A stretch of DNA of 64,000 bases from contig NZ_JAFAIX010000005.1 of NCBI RefSeq assembly GCF_019236475.1, forward strand, positions 310,001-374,000, given 5' to 3'. The notes under the pieces were generated by a model. It made no database searches. It had not been told where the DNA came from and was given only the letters and a program-made list of their open reading frames with translations. Below, in pieces: positions 27,439 to 36,955 of this stretch (its first letter is position 1; every line of letters starts with the position of its first letter). Both the position numbers and the translations under genes were made by a program. This DNA comes from Chitinophaga sp. Lineage in GTDB: Bacteria > Bacteroidota > Bacteroidia > Chitinophagales > Chitinophagaceae.

Positions 27439-28125
27439 ATGCAATCACTTGCAACATATCGTCCGCCATGGTGGAAACAGTTGTCTCGGCGCGTGCGTCG
27501 GGTATTTCAGCTTAAGACCATCTATCGCAGCCAGGAACTACGCTGGTTCTTCACCTCCCCTGACACCGGTATCCAACACTGGTTTGCCAGTCACGGTAGG
27601 AACCTAAAAGATGCTCCCCCTCGCACGGATATTTACTTCTACCTCCCAGAAAACAACCATCGCAGCATTAAGTTACGCGAAGGCAATATGGAACTTAAAC
27701 GCCGCGCTAGTAGTCCTAAAGCGGTGCAAATCTCCCGTACCAATGCGGGACTCCTCGAAAGCTGGGAGAAACTAATCGGCAAACAAATACCAGACAAAAT
27801 TCTGAATGGCATCGATAATAGCAGCAGCTATTTCAGGGTAAGAATGCTAAAACAACGTATAGTCGTGAAGGTGGTAAGGAAAGAAGATGCCACTTATGAA
27901 CTCTATGACCTATTGGCGCACACTACATACGGCTGCCAACTAGAATACACGAAATTGGAAGTAGAGGGACAAACATGGTATACCTTCGCAGCCGAATGGT
28001 ATGGTGATGCGAACCCTGCAGACTATGCCGAATTCCTTAGCAATATGTTACAGCATAGTCATCTCCCGCTCACCCATTCTATGGCTTATCCTGCGTTTAT
28101 ACGCAGCATCATGGTGGAGAAGTAG
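27439..28125 (+). CDS. Unknown protein, possibly CYTH-like
   Basis: A 228-residue soluble basic protein with no signal or membrane segment. The stretch RTDIYFYLPENNHRSIKLRE followed by GNMELKRR resembles the alternating charged strands of CYTH/triphosphate-tunnel domains, in which E-x-K and R-x-K pairs line the tunnel. A later strand (FRVRMLKQRIVVKVV) and the Glu-rich segment YTKLEVEGQTWYTFAAEW fit the same fold. This is a tentative structural guess, and no specific substrate is implied. The gene is expressed from a near-perfect promoter divergent from, and interlocked with, the MarR gene promoter. It may therefore be under MarR control. Confidence 0.6.
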   Translation: MQSLATYRPPWWKQLSRRVRRVFQLKTIYRSQELRWFFTSPDTGIQHWFASHGRNLKDAPPRTDIYFYLPENNHRSIKLREGNMELKRRASSPKAVQISRTNAGLLESWEKLIGKQIPDKILNGIDNSSSYFRVRMLKQRIVVKVVRKEDATYELYDLLAHTTYGCQLEYTKLEVEGQTWYTFAAEWYGDANPADYAEFLSNMLQHSHLPLTHSMAYPAFIRSIMVEK

Positions 28126-28188
28126 AATTAGATAACAGAATGCACAAAGAAATATTTTTAGTGTTACCTGTATGTTATCAAATTGTAA

Positions 28189-28590
28189 CTAGCCGCGATG
28201 AGGAGCTACCAGCGTTCTTCTCTTTTGTCCCGCCTGGTGCACCTGTTGCAGCTTGGCTTTCAACTGATTGATGAGCGTAACTACTTTGTAATCGTCGCTG
28301 GTAAAATACATCTCATCATATTGACTAAACACCACGGTTGTATCTGACATTTCTGGCAGAATCTGTACTTGTGTGTTAAAGTATATTTTCTCTGTTTGGG
28401 AATTGATGGTATTGGCGAAGATATATGATGGACGGAAATCGGGATGGGATTGCAAATACTCCAGTGCTTTTTCCAACGTCGGCAGACAAACAACTGCCTT
28501 ACGATTACCCAATAAATCCAGTGCATAGTAATACTGTACACGACGATCTTCATTCGCGTCAACAAGCAGGTAATTGATCTCCGTTTTCAT
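28189..28590 (-). CDS. Receiver-like protein without a phospho-acceptor Asp
   Basis: Starting at ATG 28590 gives 133 residues. A frame open to 28647 is rejected because a strong promoter lies at 28611-28639. The N terminus MKTEINYLLVDANEDRRVQY resembles the first strand and acidic pocket of a response-regulator receiver. The strand where the phosphorylated Asp should end reads PSYIFANTIN, with Asn instead of Asp. The Thr/Ser strand is recognisable (TTVVFSQYDE), but the conserved Lys is not obvious. It may be a pseudo-receiver that acts by protein-protein contact, or a divergent stand-alone domain. The partner is unknown. The nearest two-component gene is the hybrid sensor at 28851, transcribed divergently. 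Confidence 0.6.
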   Translation of the reverse strand: MKTEINYLLVDANEDRRVQYYYALDLLGNRKAVVCLPTLEKALEYLQSHPDFRPSYIFANTINSQTEKIYFNTQVQILPEMSDTTVVFSQYDEMYFTSDDYKVVTLINQLKAKLQQVHQAGQKRRTLVAPHRG

Positions 28591-28610
28591 TGCAGATAGT
28601 TTTGGGAGGA

Positions 28611-28639
28611 CAAAGATAAAGCATAAATAATGTCCACAA
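28611..28639 (-). promoter_or_regulatory. Promoter TTG-N18-TATCTTTG of the receiver-like gene
   Basis: On the minus strand TTG (28639-28637) is followed by 18 bases and TATCTTTG (28618-28611), 20 bases upstream of ATG 28590. This fixes the start of the receiver-like gene. The rest of the 260-base gap up to the hybrid sensor has no clear promoter for the plus strand. Confidence 0.65.
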
Positions 28640-28850
28640 TCAGACACAGTATTAAGAACATGTCAATTAACAATTTAATTTTCTCTAGATGCGTATTTTT
28701 TACATTTATGTCTTATAACCAGCCCCAGGCGTCTATTTCCGGCAATATTTTAACCTTTCCCTATACTATCTTATCTAGGATTCACTATTTTCATCGCACC
28801 ACCTTAACTTCAACATTACCTGTAGTGTCAACCAAATATTTAGAAGTGCT

Positions 28851-31800
28851 ATGTTGTGTGTAGGAAAATCCCTGCCGGTAAAATACCTTACCTGTTGCCT
28901 GTTGCTGTTGCTGATGTGTTGTAGTATGCTTGCACAGGAAAATCCCTTACATTTCACCCGCCTGGGTATTGCCCAGGGCTTACCTCAGAGTACCGTCAAC
29001 TGTATATTACAGGATAGTAAAGGTTTCATTTGGATAGGCACTGAGAACGGCCTTTGCAGATACAGCGACGATGAAATAAAAATCTTTCGCAATAATAAAT
29101 ACACGCGAGGAAGTATCAGTAGCAATTTCGTAAATGCTTTAGCAGAAGATGATAAAGGGAATATCCTTGTTGGTACTGCCAACGGTTTGAATATTTATGA
29201 TACCCGCATGGAAGTCTTTCGCATGGCCAGCGGTGAACCAGATATCCAAGATGTTAGTGCGATTTATAAAGATAGTCACAATCGTATATGGGTGGGCGCT
29301 TTACGCCGCTGCTTTGCCTATCAGTCGGATAAAGAACAATTAGTACATGTTCCACTGCCCCCGGACAGTTTCAACAGAAGTAGTGTCATTCCTAGGGCTT
29401 TCGCAGAAGATAAAAACGGTAATCTCTGGATTGGTTACGGCGCTGCCCTCTTTCATTATCAACCGGGAACCGGAAGACTATTGCCCGTTCCTCCTGCGTT
29501 ACAGATAAATTCCACTATTCATTGTATCACCCTTCACAACAATGAAGTATGGGTGGGAACACAGGGCCAGGGCCTCTTTATGATGGATACCGTTACCGGT
29601 ACTGCCATTCATTACCATGCGGCCGATCCTGAAAATAATGTGGCCAATGAAATGGTGAAAGCAGTGAAATTCATAGGAAATGAATGCTGGGTAGGCACGC
29701 GCAAAGGTTTGTATATTTTACGCAATCGGAAAGTGGTAGCTCACTATACGAATGATAAATATGATCCTTCTTCACTGAGTTATAATTCTGTATGCTCCAT
29801 CCTCCAGGACAAAGCAGGCACCGTTTGGATAGGGACTTACTGGGGCGGTATCAGTCAGGTACATCCTGGCAGCGATATGAATTATATTTCCTGGCTAATG
29901 AAAGACGGGATTGGGATGAATAGTCGTATCGCGATGGCGATTGCGGAAGATAGTAAGCATAATCTATGGATCGCTACATCTGCCGGCATCAACTATTACG
30001 ACCGTCAGGCGCATACTTTTAAATACTATCACGTTCCCGCACCTACGGAGAATGCCAACAAAGAAATTATCAAGTCTTTACTGATAAAGGATGAGGAGCA
30101 TTTATTAGTAGGCAGCCTGGAGGGACTGTACTTGTTTCATATTCCTACGGCTACGTTTACACGCATACCATTGCGGAGTGAGCGCGATCCGGAAGGAAAA
30201 AGCAATCATGCCTGCTTCGCGATGGAGAAAGGGCAGAATGGCTGGTGGATTGGTACGGAGAGCGGTTTGTTCTTCTTAGATAAAAACCTGCGCTGTCAGG
30301 CATTCCTGCATGATAATGATAATCCCAACAGTTTGATGGCAGGAGAAATAAATTGTTTGTATGAAGACACGCATGCCACGTTATGGATCGGCACCACTAC
30401 GGGATTATGCTATCTACCTTTTGGGAGTCGCCACTTTGTCCAATTGAATGACCGTTGGGTACAAACCTACAATCCTCCTGAAAACGTGCATTGCATACGA
30501 GCGGATCATCATGGAAAGATTTGGGTGGGCACGCATGATAATGGTTTGATGTATGTAGACGGCATCTCCAGTATGCTGCAATCCCTCGATACAGAAACAG
30601 GTTTGGCGGATATCATTATCCGCGGTATTGTGGAAGACGATGCCGGTAACCTGTGGATCAGCGGGCAAGATAATATCATGAAAGTGGTGCAAGACCCTCA
30701 CGCTGTGGATGGCATGCGCAAAATCACGGTAACCAACTACGGCGCAGGCAATTGGGCGGGCGCTACAGAATACCTGAACCCCGCCGTGAAAACCGCGAAC
30801 GGGGATATCATGTTTGGCGGCATCAATGGTATTGTGCGTTTCAGTCCAAAAACCATGTTTAATAATACTGCCGGCCCACAGGTCATTCTCACCGGCATGT
30901 TGATTAAGAATATCCCTGTGAACGTGGCCGACGAGAAATCCCCGCTGACCACCTCCATCACTTATACAGACAAAATTACGCTGACGCATGACCAGGCTTA
31001 TTTCACCCTGCATTTTGGCGCGCTGAATTATATCAACCCGAGTTCTAACCAGTTCGCCTATTTGATGGAAGGACTGCACAGCGATAACAAATGGCATTAT
31101 GTAGGCCATCAAACGGCAGCCACCTTCACCAACTTGGACCCAGGCAACTATATCTTTAAAGTGAAAGCAGCCAATAATGACGGCGTTTGGAGTGAACAAC
31201 CTACGTGCTTGCATATACGCGTTTTACCTCCTTTCTGGAAAACTTGGTACGCATACTTGTTCTATGTGCTGCTGATTGTGGGCATCCTGCTTTGGTACTA
31301 TTATTACTCGCTGCGTACTACCCTGCTGAAACATGAAATCATGAAACAGCAAGAATATCGGGAAAAAGACAGGGAATTGGCGAAAAACAAAATGAACTTC
31401 TTCACGAATATCTCCCATGATATCAAAACACCGCTGACACTCATCATGGCGCCAGTGGAAAAATTACTCCAGAATACCTTGCTCGGCAATAACGAGCGCC
31501 GACAACTACTCCTCATCCAACAAAATGGAGAGCGACTGATGCGACTCATGGATCAGTTGCTGGATTTCCGTCGATTGGAGGAGGGTGGGATTCCACTACA
31601 GGCCGAGCTGGCGGATATCGTTAGTTTTTGCCAGGAAGTGACAGGGGCCTTTGAAAGTCTGGCTGCGAAGAGAAATATTGCCCTCCACCTGACTTCCTCC
31701 CTGGACATCATGATGGTTTGGTTCGACAAGGATAAATTTGAAAAGATTCTTTTCAACCTCCTTTCCAATGCGTTGAAGTTTACACAGTCGGGCGGAGAGG

Positions 31801-32948
31801 TGACATTAGCTTTGTCCTATGAGGGCAACCAGTTGCTATTGCAAGTAATTGACAATGGCATTGGGATACCGGAAAGTCATTTTGAAAAAATATTCGGACA
31901 GTTCAATCATTATGACTTCAATAATCTACAAACCGGTGGAACGGGGATTGGGTTGGCCTTTGTACGTGGCCTAGTGACCTTGCACCATGGAACAATCCAG
32001 CTACAGAGTAGGCAGGCCACTGCCGATACGCCAGGATATACTTGTTTCAGTATCCGCATTCCTGCCGGCAACCAGCACCTCCAACCAGAAGAAATGACCA
32101 CTACCCGCCATGCAGGAGCGCTGGGCAATAGTGTGGTAGACCAGGAATTCGAACAGCCACTGGATACCGAAGAGAGTGACAAGCCCGTGATGCTGATTGT
32201 GGAAGATAATAAAGATGTATTGCATTACCTGGCGGAGATGTTCAATCATCATTACCAGTTGCATCTGGCCGCAGATGGGCAAACCGGTCTTGACCTGGCG
32301 ACTTCGTGTCTCCCGGATATTATCATCAGCGATGTGATGATGCCCGGCATGAACGGCGTAGAGCTATGCCATGCCCTGAAAAATGACAATCGTACTAGTC
32401 ATATCCCCATTATCCTGTTATCTGCCAGAAGTACAGTATCGTTTATACGGGAGGGTTATGAAACCGGGGCAGATGACTATATCACCAAGCCATTTAGTAT
32501 TGCACTGCTCACCGCCAGGGTACAGAACCTGCTGGAGTCCCGCCGACTACTGCGAGAACGCTATAGCCAGGTGGCGACGCTTCCTCCGGAAAGTATTCCT
32601 GTTACGGGTCCGGATGATGTATTCCTGAAAACCGTTATCACTTATATAGAAGAAAACATCGCCGAGCCTAGTTTAAATGTAGAGGAACTGGCGGCCGCTG
32701 TTAATATGAGTCGCATTACTTTATACCGAAAATTAAAGGCACTCACCAACCAAACCACGATTGAATTTATCCGAAGTATCCGCTTACAACAGGCCGCCCG
32801 ATTATTGGCGAGTCAGCAATATAACGTCAATGAAGTGGCATACATGGTCGGGTTTTCGGATGTAGACTACTTCCGAAAATGGTTTAAAAAGGAATTCAAC
32901 CAGCTCCCTTCAGAATACGGGCGCAATGGACAGTCAATGGAAAAATAA
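28851..32948 (+). CDS. Hybrid two-component sensor/regulator (HTCS) of the polysaccharide locus
   Basis: The 1365-residue product fuses sensor and regulator. After a signal peptide (about 1-29, ending SMLAQ), about 35-700 hold periplasmic propeller repeats of the Reg_prop type (LPQSTVNCILQDSKGFIWIG, GNLWIGYG, GTVWIGTYW). A Y_Y_Y domain (about 710-795) and one membrane helix (about 797-818) follow. The HisKA region has H856 in FFTNISHDIKTP. The ATPase domain has NALKFT and DNGIGIP. The receiver has D1161 in SDVMMPG. The AraC-type helix-turn-helix domain is about 1265-1360. In known systems such proteins sense an oligosaccharide in the periplasm and activate the adjacent sus-like genes. Here it sits just upstream of CHRD-SusC-SusD-SusC-SusD-GH29 in the same direction. 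Confidence 0.95.
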   Translation: MLCVGKSLPVKYLTCCLLLLLMCCSMLAQENPLHFTRLGIAQGLPQSTVNCILQDSKGFIWIGTENGLCRYSDDEIKIFRNNKYTRGSISSNFVNALAEDDKGNILVGTANGLNIYDTRMEVFRMASGEPDIQDVSAIYKDSHNRIWVGALRRCFAYQSDKEQLVHVPLPPDSFNRSSVIPRAFAEDKNGNLWIGYGAALFHYQPGTGRLLPVPPALQINSTIHCITLHNNEVWVGTQGQGLFMMDTVTGTAIHYHAADPENNVANEMVKAVKFIGNECWVGTRKGLYILRNRKVVAHYTNDKYDPSSLSYNSVCSILQDKAGTVWIGTYWGGISQVHPGSDMNYISWLMKDGIGMNSRIAMAIAEDSKHNLWIATSAGINYYDRQAHTFKYYHVPAPTENANKEIIKSLLIKDEEHLLVGSLEGLYLFHIPTATFTRIPLRSERDPEGKSNHACFAMEKGQNGWWIGTESGLFFLDKNLRCQAFLHDNDNPNSLMAGEINCLYEDTHATLWIGTTTGLCYLPFGSRHFVQLNDRWVQTYNPPENVHCIRADHHGKIWVGTHDNGLMYVDGISSMLQSLDTETGLADIIIRGIVEDDAGNLWISGQDNIMKVVQDPHAVDGMRKITVTNYGAGNWAGATEYLNPAVKTANGDIMFGGINGIVRFSPKTMFNNTAGPQVILTGMLIKNIPVNVADEKSPLTTSITYTDKITLTHDQAYFTLHFGALNYINPSSNQFAYLMEGLHSDNKWHYVGHQTAATFTNLDPGNYIFKVKAANNDGVWSEQPTCLHIRVLPPFWKTWYAYLFYVLLIVGILLWYYYYSLRTTLLKHEIMKQQEYREKDRELAKNKMNFFTNISHDIKTPLTLIMAPVEKLLQNTLLGNNERRQLLLIQQNGERLMRLMDQLLDFRRLEEGGIPLQAELADIVSFCQEVTGAFESLAAKRNIALHLTSSLDIMMVWFDKDKFEKILFNLLSNALKFTQSGGEVTLALSYEGNQLLLQVIDNGIGIPESHFEKIFGQFNHYDFNNLQTGGTGIGLAFVRGLVTLHHGTIQLQSRQATADTPGYTCFSIRIPAGNQHLQPEEMTTTRHAGALGNSVVDQEFEQPLDTEESDKPVMLIVEDNKDVLHYLAEMFNHHYQLHLAADGQTGLDLATSCLPDIIISDVMMPGMNGVELCHALKNDNRTSHIPIILLSARSTVSFIREGYETGADDYITKPFSIALLTARVQNLLESRRLLRERYSQVATLPPESIPVTGPDDVFLKTVITYIEENIAEPSLNVEELAAAVNMSRITLYRKLKALTNQTTIEFIRSIRLQQAARLLASQQYNVNEVAYMVGFSDVDYFRKWFKKEFNQLPSEYGRNGQSMEK

Positions 32949-33274
32949 CCAATGTATTAAACATTATATTTTTATACATATCATTTCACTTGAAACCATT
33001 TACCCGGTAGTTTTGAAACAAAATACGGGTATAATAGAGAGATATGACCCGTATTAGATCCTGGGAGAAAGCTATTTTTACCGCAACAGAAACGAACCAA
33101 AAAATCGCAAACTAAAACTGTATTTCCGTAGGCTTATTTATCAACCATCAACAGTAATCATGTAGACACATTACTAATATTTTCCAAGTGAATAATGAAA
33201 AGCTGCGAGGCGACTATCCACCGTTGATAGTTGCTTACCCTGCTATTGCCTTACTATTTTAAATCCTTTAAAAC
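32949..33274 (+). promoter_or_regulatory. Control region of the polysaccharide operon
   Basis: This 326-base gap has no gene. It holds TAGTTTTG (33008-33015), the only TAnnTTTG match in it, with a TTG only 15 bases upstream, which is shorter than ideal. Just after it are the perfect inverted repeats ATACGGGT (33023-33030) and ACCCGTAT (33047-33054), separated by 16 bases. A second inverted repeat, GCGACTATC/GATAGTTGC with one mismatch, is at 33210-33234. Either could be the binding site of the hybrid regulator's AraC domain. A leader of about 250 bases would precede the first gene. Confidence 0.35.
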
Positions 33275-34078
33275 ATGCGTCAGAATCCTGTATTCCTTTT
33301 CTGCATGCTGATGATTTCAGTTTACATGCTTGTAGGCTGTAAAAAAGATCCTGAATCGAATCAGTTTGTGTTGAAGATGTGGAATATTCAAATGAAAGGT
33401 ACCAATGTGGTCCCTGCAACACCAGGTAATGGAGCTAGCGCTTATGCACTCCTCTACCTCCGCGACGATTACCAACTGTATTACGACATTTATTTCGACT
33501 CCCTTCCTGGAGGTATTGCACCTGAGAGCGTAGACATCCGCATTGGCGGCCCCGTTCAAAACAACACTACTGCCCTGCTCTCCCTCACCGGCAACTTTAA
33601 CGGCAAAAAAATGAGTGGCAATATGCCCATGCCTAAAGCCATCGCAGATAGTCTGATTAAAACATCCGCCTATATGCAGATCGTTTCCAAGGCTAATCCA
33701 GCAGGCATTGTACGTGGACAGCTAGATAAAAAAGTTATTCTCTCCCTGGATGTAAATATGGATGGCAGCCAGGTAGTACCCGCCGCCAATAATTCCGCTG
33801 CCGCAAAATTCTCACTCCGCCTGACAGATGATAACATGGCTTGGTATGCAATCGATGTCAAAAACATACCTACCGGGGATGTATTGAAGGAAGCACATAT
33901 TCATACGCCTACTGGCGTAACCCTGTTGAAGCTGGCCTCCACGGCGGCCGACTATGGCGTGCAACAGAGCATGTCCATTACCGGGGAACCATTGCGCGCA
34001 CTGCGTTCCGATCCATTATACGTGGATGTTCACTCCACGCTATTCCCTAATGGCCTGGTGCGCGGTACCCTGCGATAA
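33275..34078 (+). CDS. Lipoprotein with two CHRD domains
   Basis: A 267-residue protein with lipoprotein signal and lipobox LVGC (MLVGCKKDPES), so it is lipid-anchored and possibly surface-exposed as in other sus-type loci. It contains two CHRD (chordin-like) units. The first is about 38-150 (MKGTNVVPATPGNGASAYAL to AGIVRGQL) and the second about 155-267 (MDGSQVVPAANNSAAAKFSL to NGLVRGTLR). Each ends in the typical G-x-x-R-G-x-L. CHRD domains have no known enzymatic activity. The protein is first in the operon, 30 bases upstream of SusC, so a glycan-binding or structural role at the surface is inferred. Confidence 0.85.
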   Translation: MRQNPVFLFCMLMISVYMLVGCKKDPESNQFVLKMWNIQMKGTNVVPATPGNGASAYALLYLRDDYQLYYDIYFDSLPGGIAPESVDIRIGGPVQNNTTALLSLTGNFNGKKMSGNMPMPKAIADSLIKTSAYMQIVSKANPAGIVRGQLDKKVILSLDVNMDGSQVVPAANNSAAAKFSLRLTDDNMAWYAIDVKNIPTGDVLKEAHIHTPTGVTLLKLASTAADYGVQQSMSITGEPLRALRSDPLYVDVHSTLFPNGLVRGTLR

Positions 34079-34108
34079 ACCACATTCCTGTTCCCTAAAC
34101 ACATTACA

Positions 34109-36937
34109 ATGAAGCATAATTCCTATAAAAGGCATACTGCACCGTCTCCACGAATTGTTCGTTGGTGCCTTGCCGTTATTACCACTGCTGGAATGGGCGT
34201 TCCTGCAATGGCTTTACCACAGGATTCCCTGGTAAAGAATATCCTCCCTGCCAAGGATAGCTCCTGGTTTGGTCAGAAAACATATCTCTGGAACAGAACG
34301 TCCACTCGTGGCAACATGGTGTCAGCAACCAGTGCTGTATATACCAATGATGTCAATACCACCCTCACAGGCGATGTTACCAATGCCCTCACCGGAAGAT
34401 TGGCCGGACTGTATACCACCCAGTATAATGCCATCGGTGGTGTGGATGCCGCTACCCTCACCTTGCGCGGTAAAACGCCTCTCATCGTGATTGACGGCGT
34501 GGTTAGAAACTATACCGGGTTTAATCCTGCCGACATAGAAAGCGTTACCGTATTGAAAGATGCCCTCGCCACCGCAATGTTCGGGCAGCGTTCCAACAAT
34601 GGTGTAGTGCTCATCACTACCCGCGATAGAGGACGTAAAGCATTTGAAGTAAACGCGTCTGCCCAATACGGTTCTCTGGAACCAATTTATCGGGATAAGT
34701 TTCTGAATGCATATGGTTACGCTACCTTGTATAACGAAGCACAGCAGAATACTTCCCCTGGCAGTATTCCTCGCTATACGCCTGCGATGCTGGATGCTTG
34801 GAAAAATCACACCAACGATCCATACGCACAACCAGATGTAAATTGGATGAATGAGGTGATGCGCAAATCTTCTAGTCAACAACACTATAGTATTGACCTG
34901 GCAGGTACTGCCCGCGCTTATCATTACTATGCTTCCCTGGAACATTTTGCACAAGGCGGCGTATTTAACACCTCTCCGCAAAACAGTTACAATACCAATA
35001 ACGATTACAAACGTTACAGCATCCGTACCAATGCTTCCGTTTCTTTCAACAAGGATATTGAATTGGCATTAAACGTATTCGGTTCCATTTCTACCGCCTA
35101 TGCACCTGGAGGAGGCTCGGCATACGTGTATTCAAATATATTGGCCACTCCGCCATTAGCCTTTCCGATTACCAATCCAAACGGCACCTGGGGCGGTACC
35201 AACCTGTATCGCAAAAACCCAATGGCAGATGCAGTAGGCGCAGGTTACCTGATGACCACCCAACGCCGCATCAGCGCAGACATGGCCCTTACCTACAAAC
35301 TGGATGATTATGTGAAAGGATTGTGGGTGAAAGGACAACTGTCCATGAACAACTATTATAACGAGATTGTACCCCGCGGTAAATCATATGCCGTGTATGC
35401 ACCAGATACCACTATTGGTGCTCCTGCCGGAAGCTATATCCAATACGGAGCGGATGGCATTGTTGGAACCGGTACAGCGCTCGTTCCCGATCAATTCCGA
35501 CAGAATTATATCAATGTAATGGCCGGATATGATCATCAGTGGAATGATCATAGTCTCAATCTCCTGGCCACCTTCAATAAGGATAACAGCATTGCTAGCT
35601 TCTATCAGCTCAATTCCGTTTATACTAATGCTGGCCTGAATGCTACCTACGATTGGAAGAAAACTTACTTCGCAGAACTGGGCCTTGTATATAGTTTATT
35701 GAACAGGTACCAACCTGGTAAACGCGGTGCCTTCCTGCCTTCCGCCGGGCTCGCATGGGTGATCAGCAATGAGAATTTCTTCAGTAGTGAGTTGTTTAGT
35801 CGCCTGAAACTGCGCGTTTCTGCCGGACAAACTGCCTGGGGTGATCCAGACAACTACTACCCATACCTGACCAACTTCTCGACTGATGCAAATGGTTATA
35901 ATGTTGGAGAAACCGCTTCCAGTGTTAGTGGCGCAGCGAGAACACAAGTAGCTAACCCCAACTATACCTGGGAAAAAGGTGTAAAATTCGATATCGGCCT
36001 GGAAGCGGCGCTGTTGCATGATCAACTGTCTGTTGTAGTAGACGTATATCGGAATAGACTATCTGATCTCTTGCAGATCAGAGGTCAGAATACCGGTATC
36101 TTTGGGCAAACCTATCCCCTAGAAAACATCGGCATCAACCGCTATACTGGTGTAGAAGCTACTGTGCATTATAGTCCTGCTACCAAACAGGCTTTCAAAT
36201 ACTATCTGGATGGCAACGTATCCGTTTCAGCCAGCAAAGTATTACATACCGGAGATCAGAATTATCCTTACCCATGGCTCTATCGCACAGGGCAACCTGT
36301 GGGTCAGCTCTTCGGATTGATTGCCGACGGATTCTATCAAGCGGGTGACGACTTCAACAAAACAGCTAACCTGCAAGGCTATACGCCATCTGCCGGAGAT
36401 ATCAAATACAAAGACCTCAATGGAGACGGTGTGATCAACGACCTGGACAGAGCGCCGATCGGTACTACCAAGCCATTGATTAACTACGGCGTTGGCGGCG
36501 GCTTCTCTTATAAAGGATTCGATTGCAAACTCCTAATACAAGGCGCGGCAAACAGGGTTGTCTGGATCAATCCAACCGCCATCATGCCTTTCTATAACGG
36601 CGATGCCAATGTACAAGAAGCACACCTAGATCGTTGGACACCCACCCACACCAATGCGGAATTCCCACGCCTGACACTTGGCGCCAATATCAATAACAAC
36701 CAGGTTTCTAGCTTCTGGGTGCGTAATTCAAATTATCTCCGCCTGAAAAATGTGGAACTGGGTTATGACTTCAAAAGCATGTTACTGCCCAACAGTAAAA
36801 TCACCAAGCTACGCCTGTTCGTAAACGCATACAACCTGCTCACGATCAAAAATATTGACAGGTATGATCCGGAATCTATTAACGCGCCATTTGGTAATGT
36901 ACGTGCCATCAATGGCGGTATCACGCTTGGACTGTAA
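34109..36937 (+). CDS. SusC/RagA-like TonB-dependent outer-membrane transporter, short N terminus
   Basis: A 942-residue TonB-dependent barrel. After the signal (about 1-36, ending PAMALPQ) it enters almost directly into the plug domain (TGDVTNALTGRLAGLYTTQY, PADIESVTVLKDALATAMFG, NNGVVLITT). The carboxypeptidase-D-like beta domain that starts most SusC proteins, and a clear TonB box, are missing. The second SusC of this operon has both. The barrel ends with a hydrophobic aromatic-rich strand and the typical C terminus (NGGITLGL). It imports oligosaccharides with the SusD encoded 18 bases downstream. How it couples to TonB is unclear. The start is the first ATG after the lipoprotein gene and gives a good signal peptide. 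Confidence 0.92.
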   Translation: MKHNSYKRHTAPSPRIVRWCLAVITTAGMGVPAMALPQDSLVKNILPAKDSSWFGQKTYLWNRTSTRGNMVSATSAVYTNDVNTTLTGDVTNALTGRLAGLYTTQYNAIGGVDAATLTLRGKTPLIVIDGVVRNYTGFNPADIESVTVLKDALATAMFGQRSNNGVVLITTRDRGRKAFEVNASAQYGSLEPIYRDKFLNAYGYATLYNEAQQNTSPGSIPRYTPAMLDAWKNHTNDPYAQPDVNWMNEVMRKSSSQQHYSIDLAGTARAYHYYASLEHFAQGGVFNTSPQNSYNTNNDYKRYSIRTNASVSFNKDIELALNVFGSISTAYAPGGGSAYVYSNILATPPLAFPITNPNGTWGGTNLYRKNPMADAVGAGYLMTTQRRISADMALTYKLDDYVKGLWVKGQLSMNNYYNEIVPRGKSYAVYAPDTTIGAPAGSYIQYGADGIVGTGTALVPDQFRQNYINVMAGYDHQWNDHSLNLLATFNKDNSIASFYQLNSVYTNAGLNATYDWKKTYFAELGLVYSLLNRYQPGKRGAFLPSAGLAWVISNENFFSSELFSRLKLRVSAGQTAWGDPDNYYPYLTNFSTDANGYNVGETASSVSGAARTQVANPNYTWEKGVKFDIGLEAALLHDQLSVVVDVYRNRLSDLLQIRGQNTGIFGQTYPLENIGINRYTGVEATVHYSPATKQAFKYYLDGNVSVSASKVLHTGDQNYPYPWLYRTGQPVGQLFGLIADGFYQAGDDFNKTANLQGYTPSAGDIKYKDLNGDGVINDLDRAPIGTTKPLINYGVGGGFSYKGFDCKLLIQGAANRVVWINPTAIMPFYNGDANVQEAHLDRWTPTHTNAEFPRLTLGANINNNQVSSFWVRNSNYLRLKNVELGYDFKSMLLPNSKITKLRLFVNAYNLLTIKNIDRYDPESINAPFGNVRAINGGITLGL

Positions 36938-36955
36938 TACAAAACGCTAATAACA

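Noticed and set aside
28126..28188. GATAACA...TGTTATC arms between two convergent genes as a terminator
   Set aside because: The arms are separated by a long loop and no T-tract follows. Pairing is not convincing.
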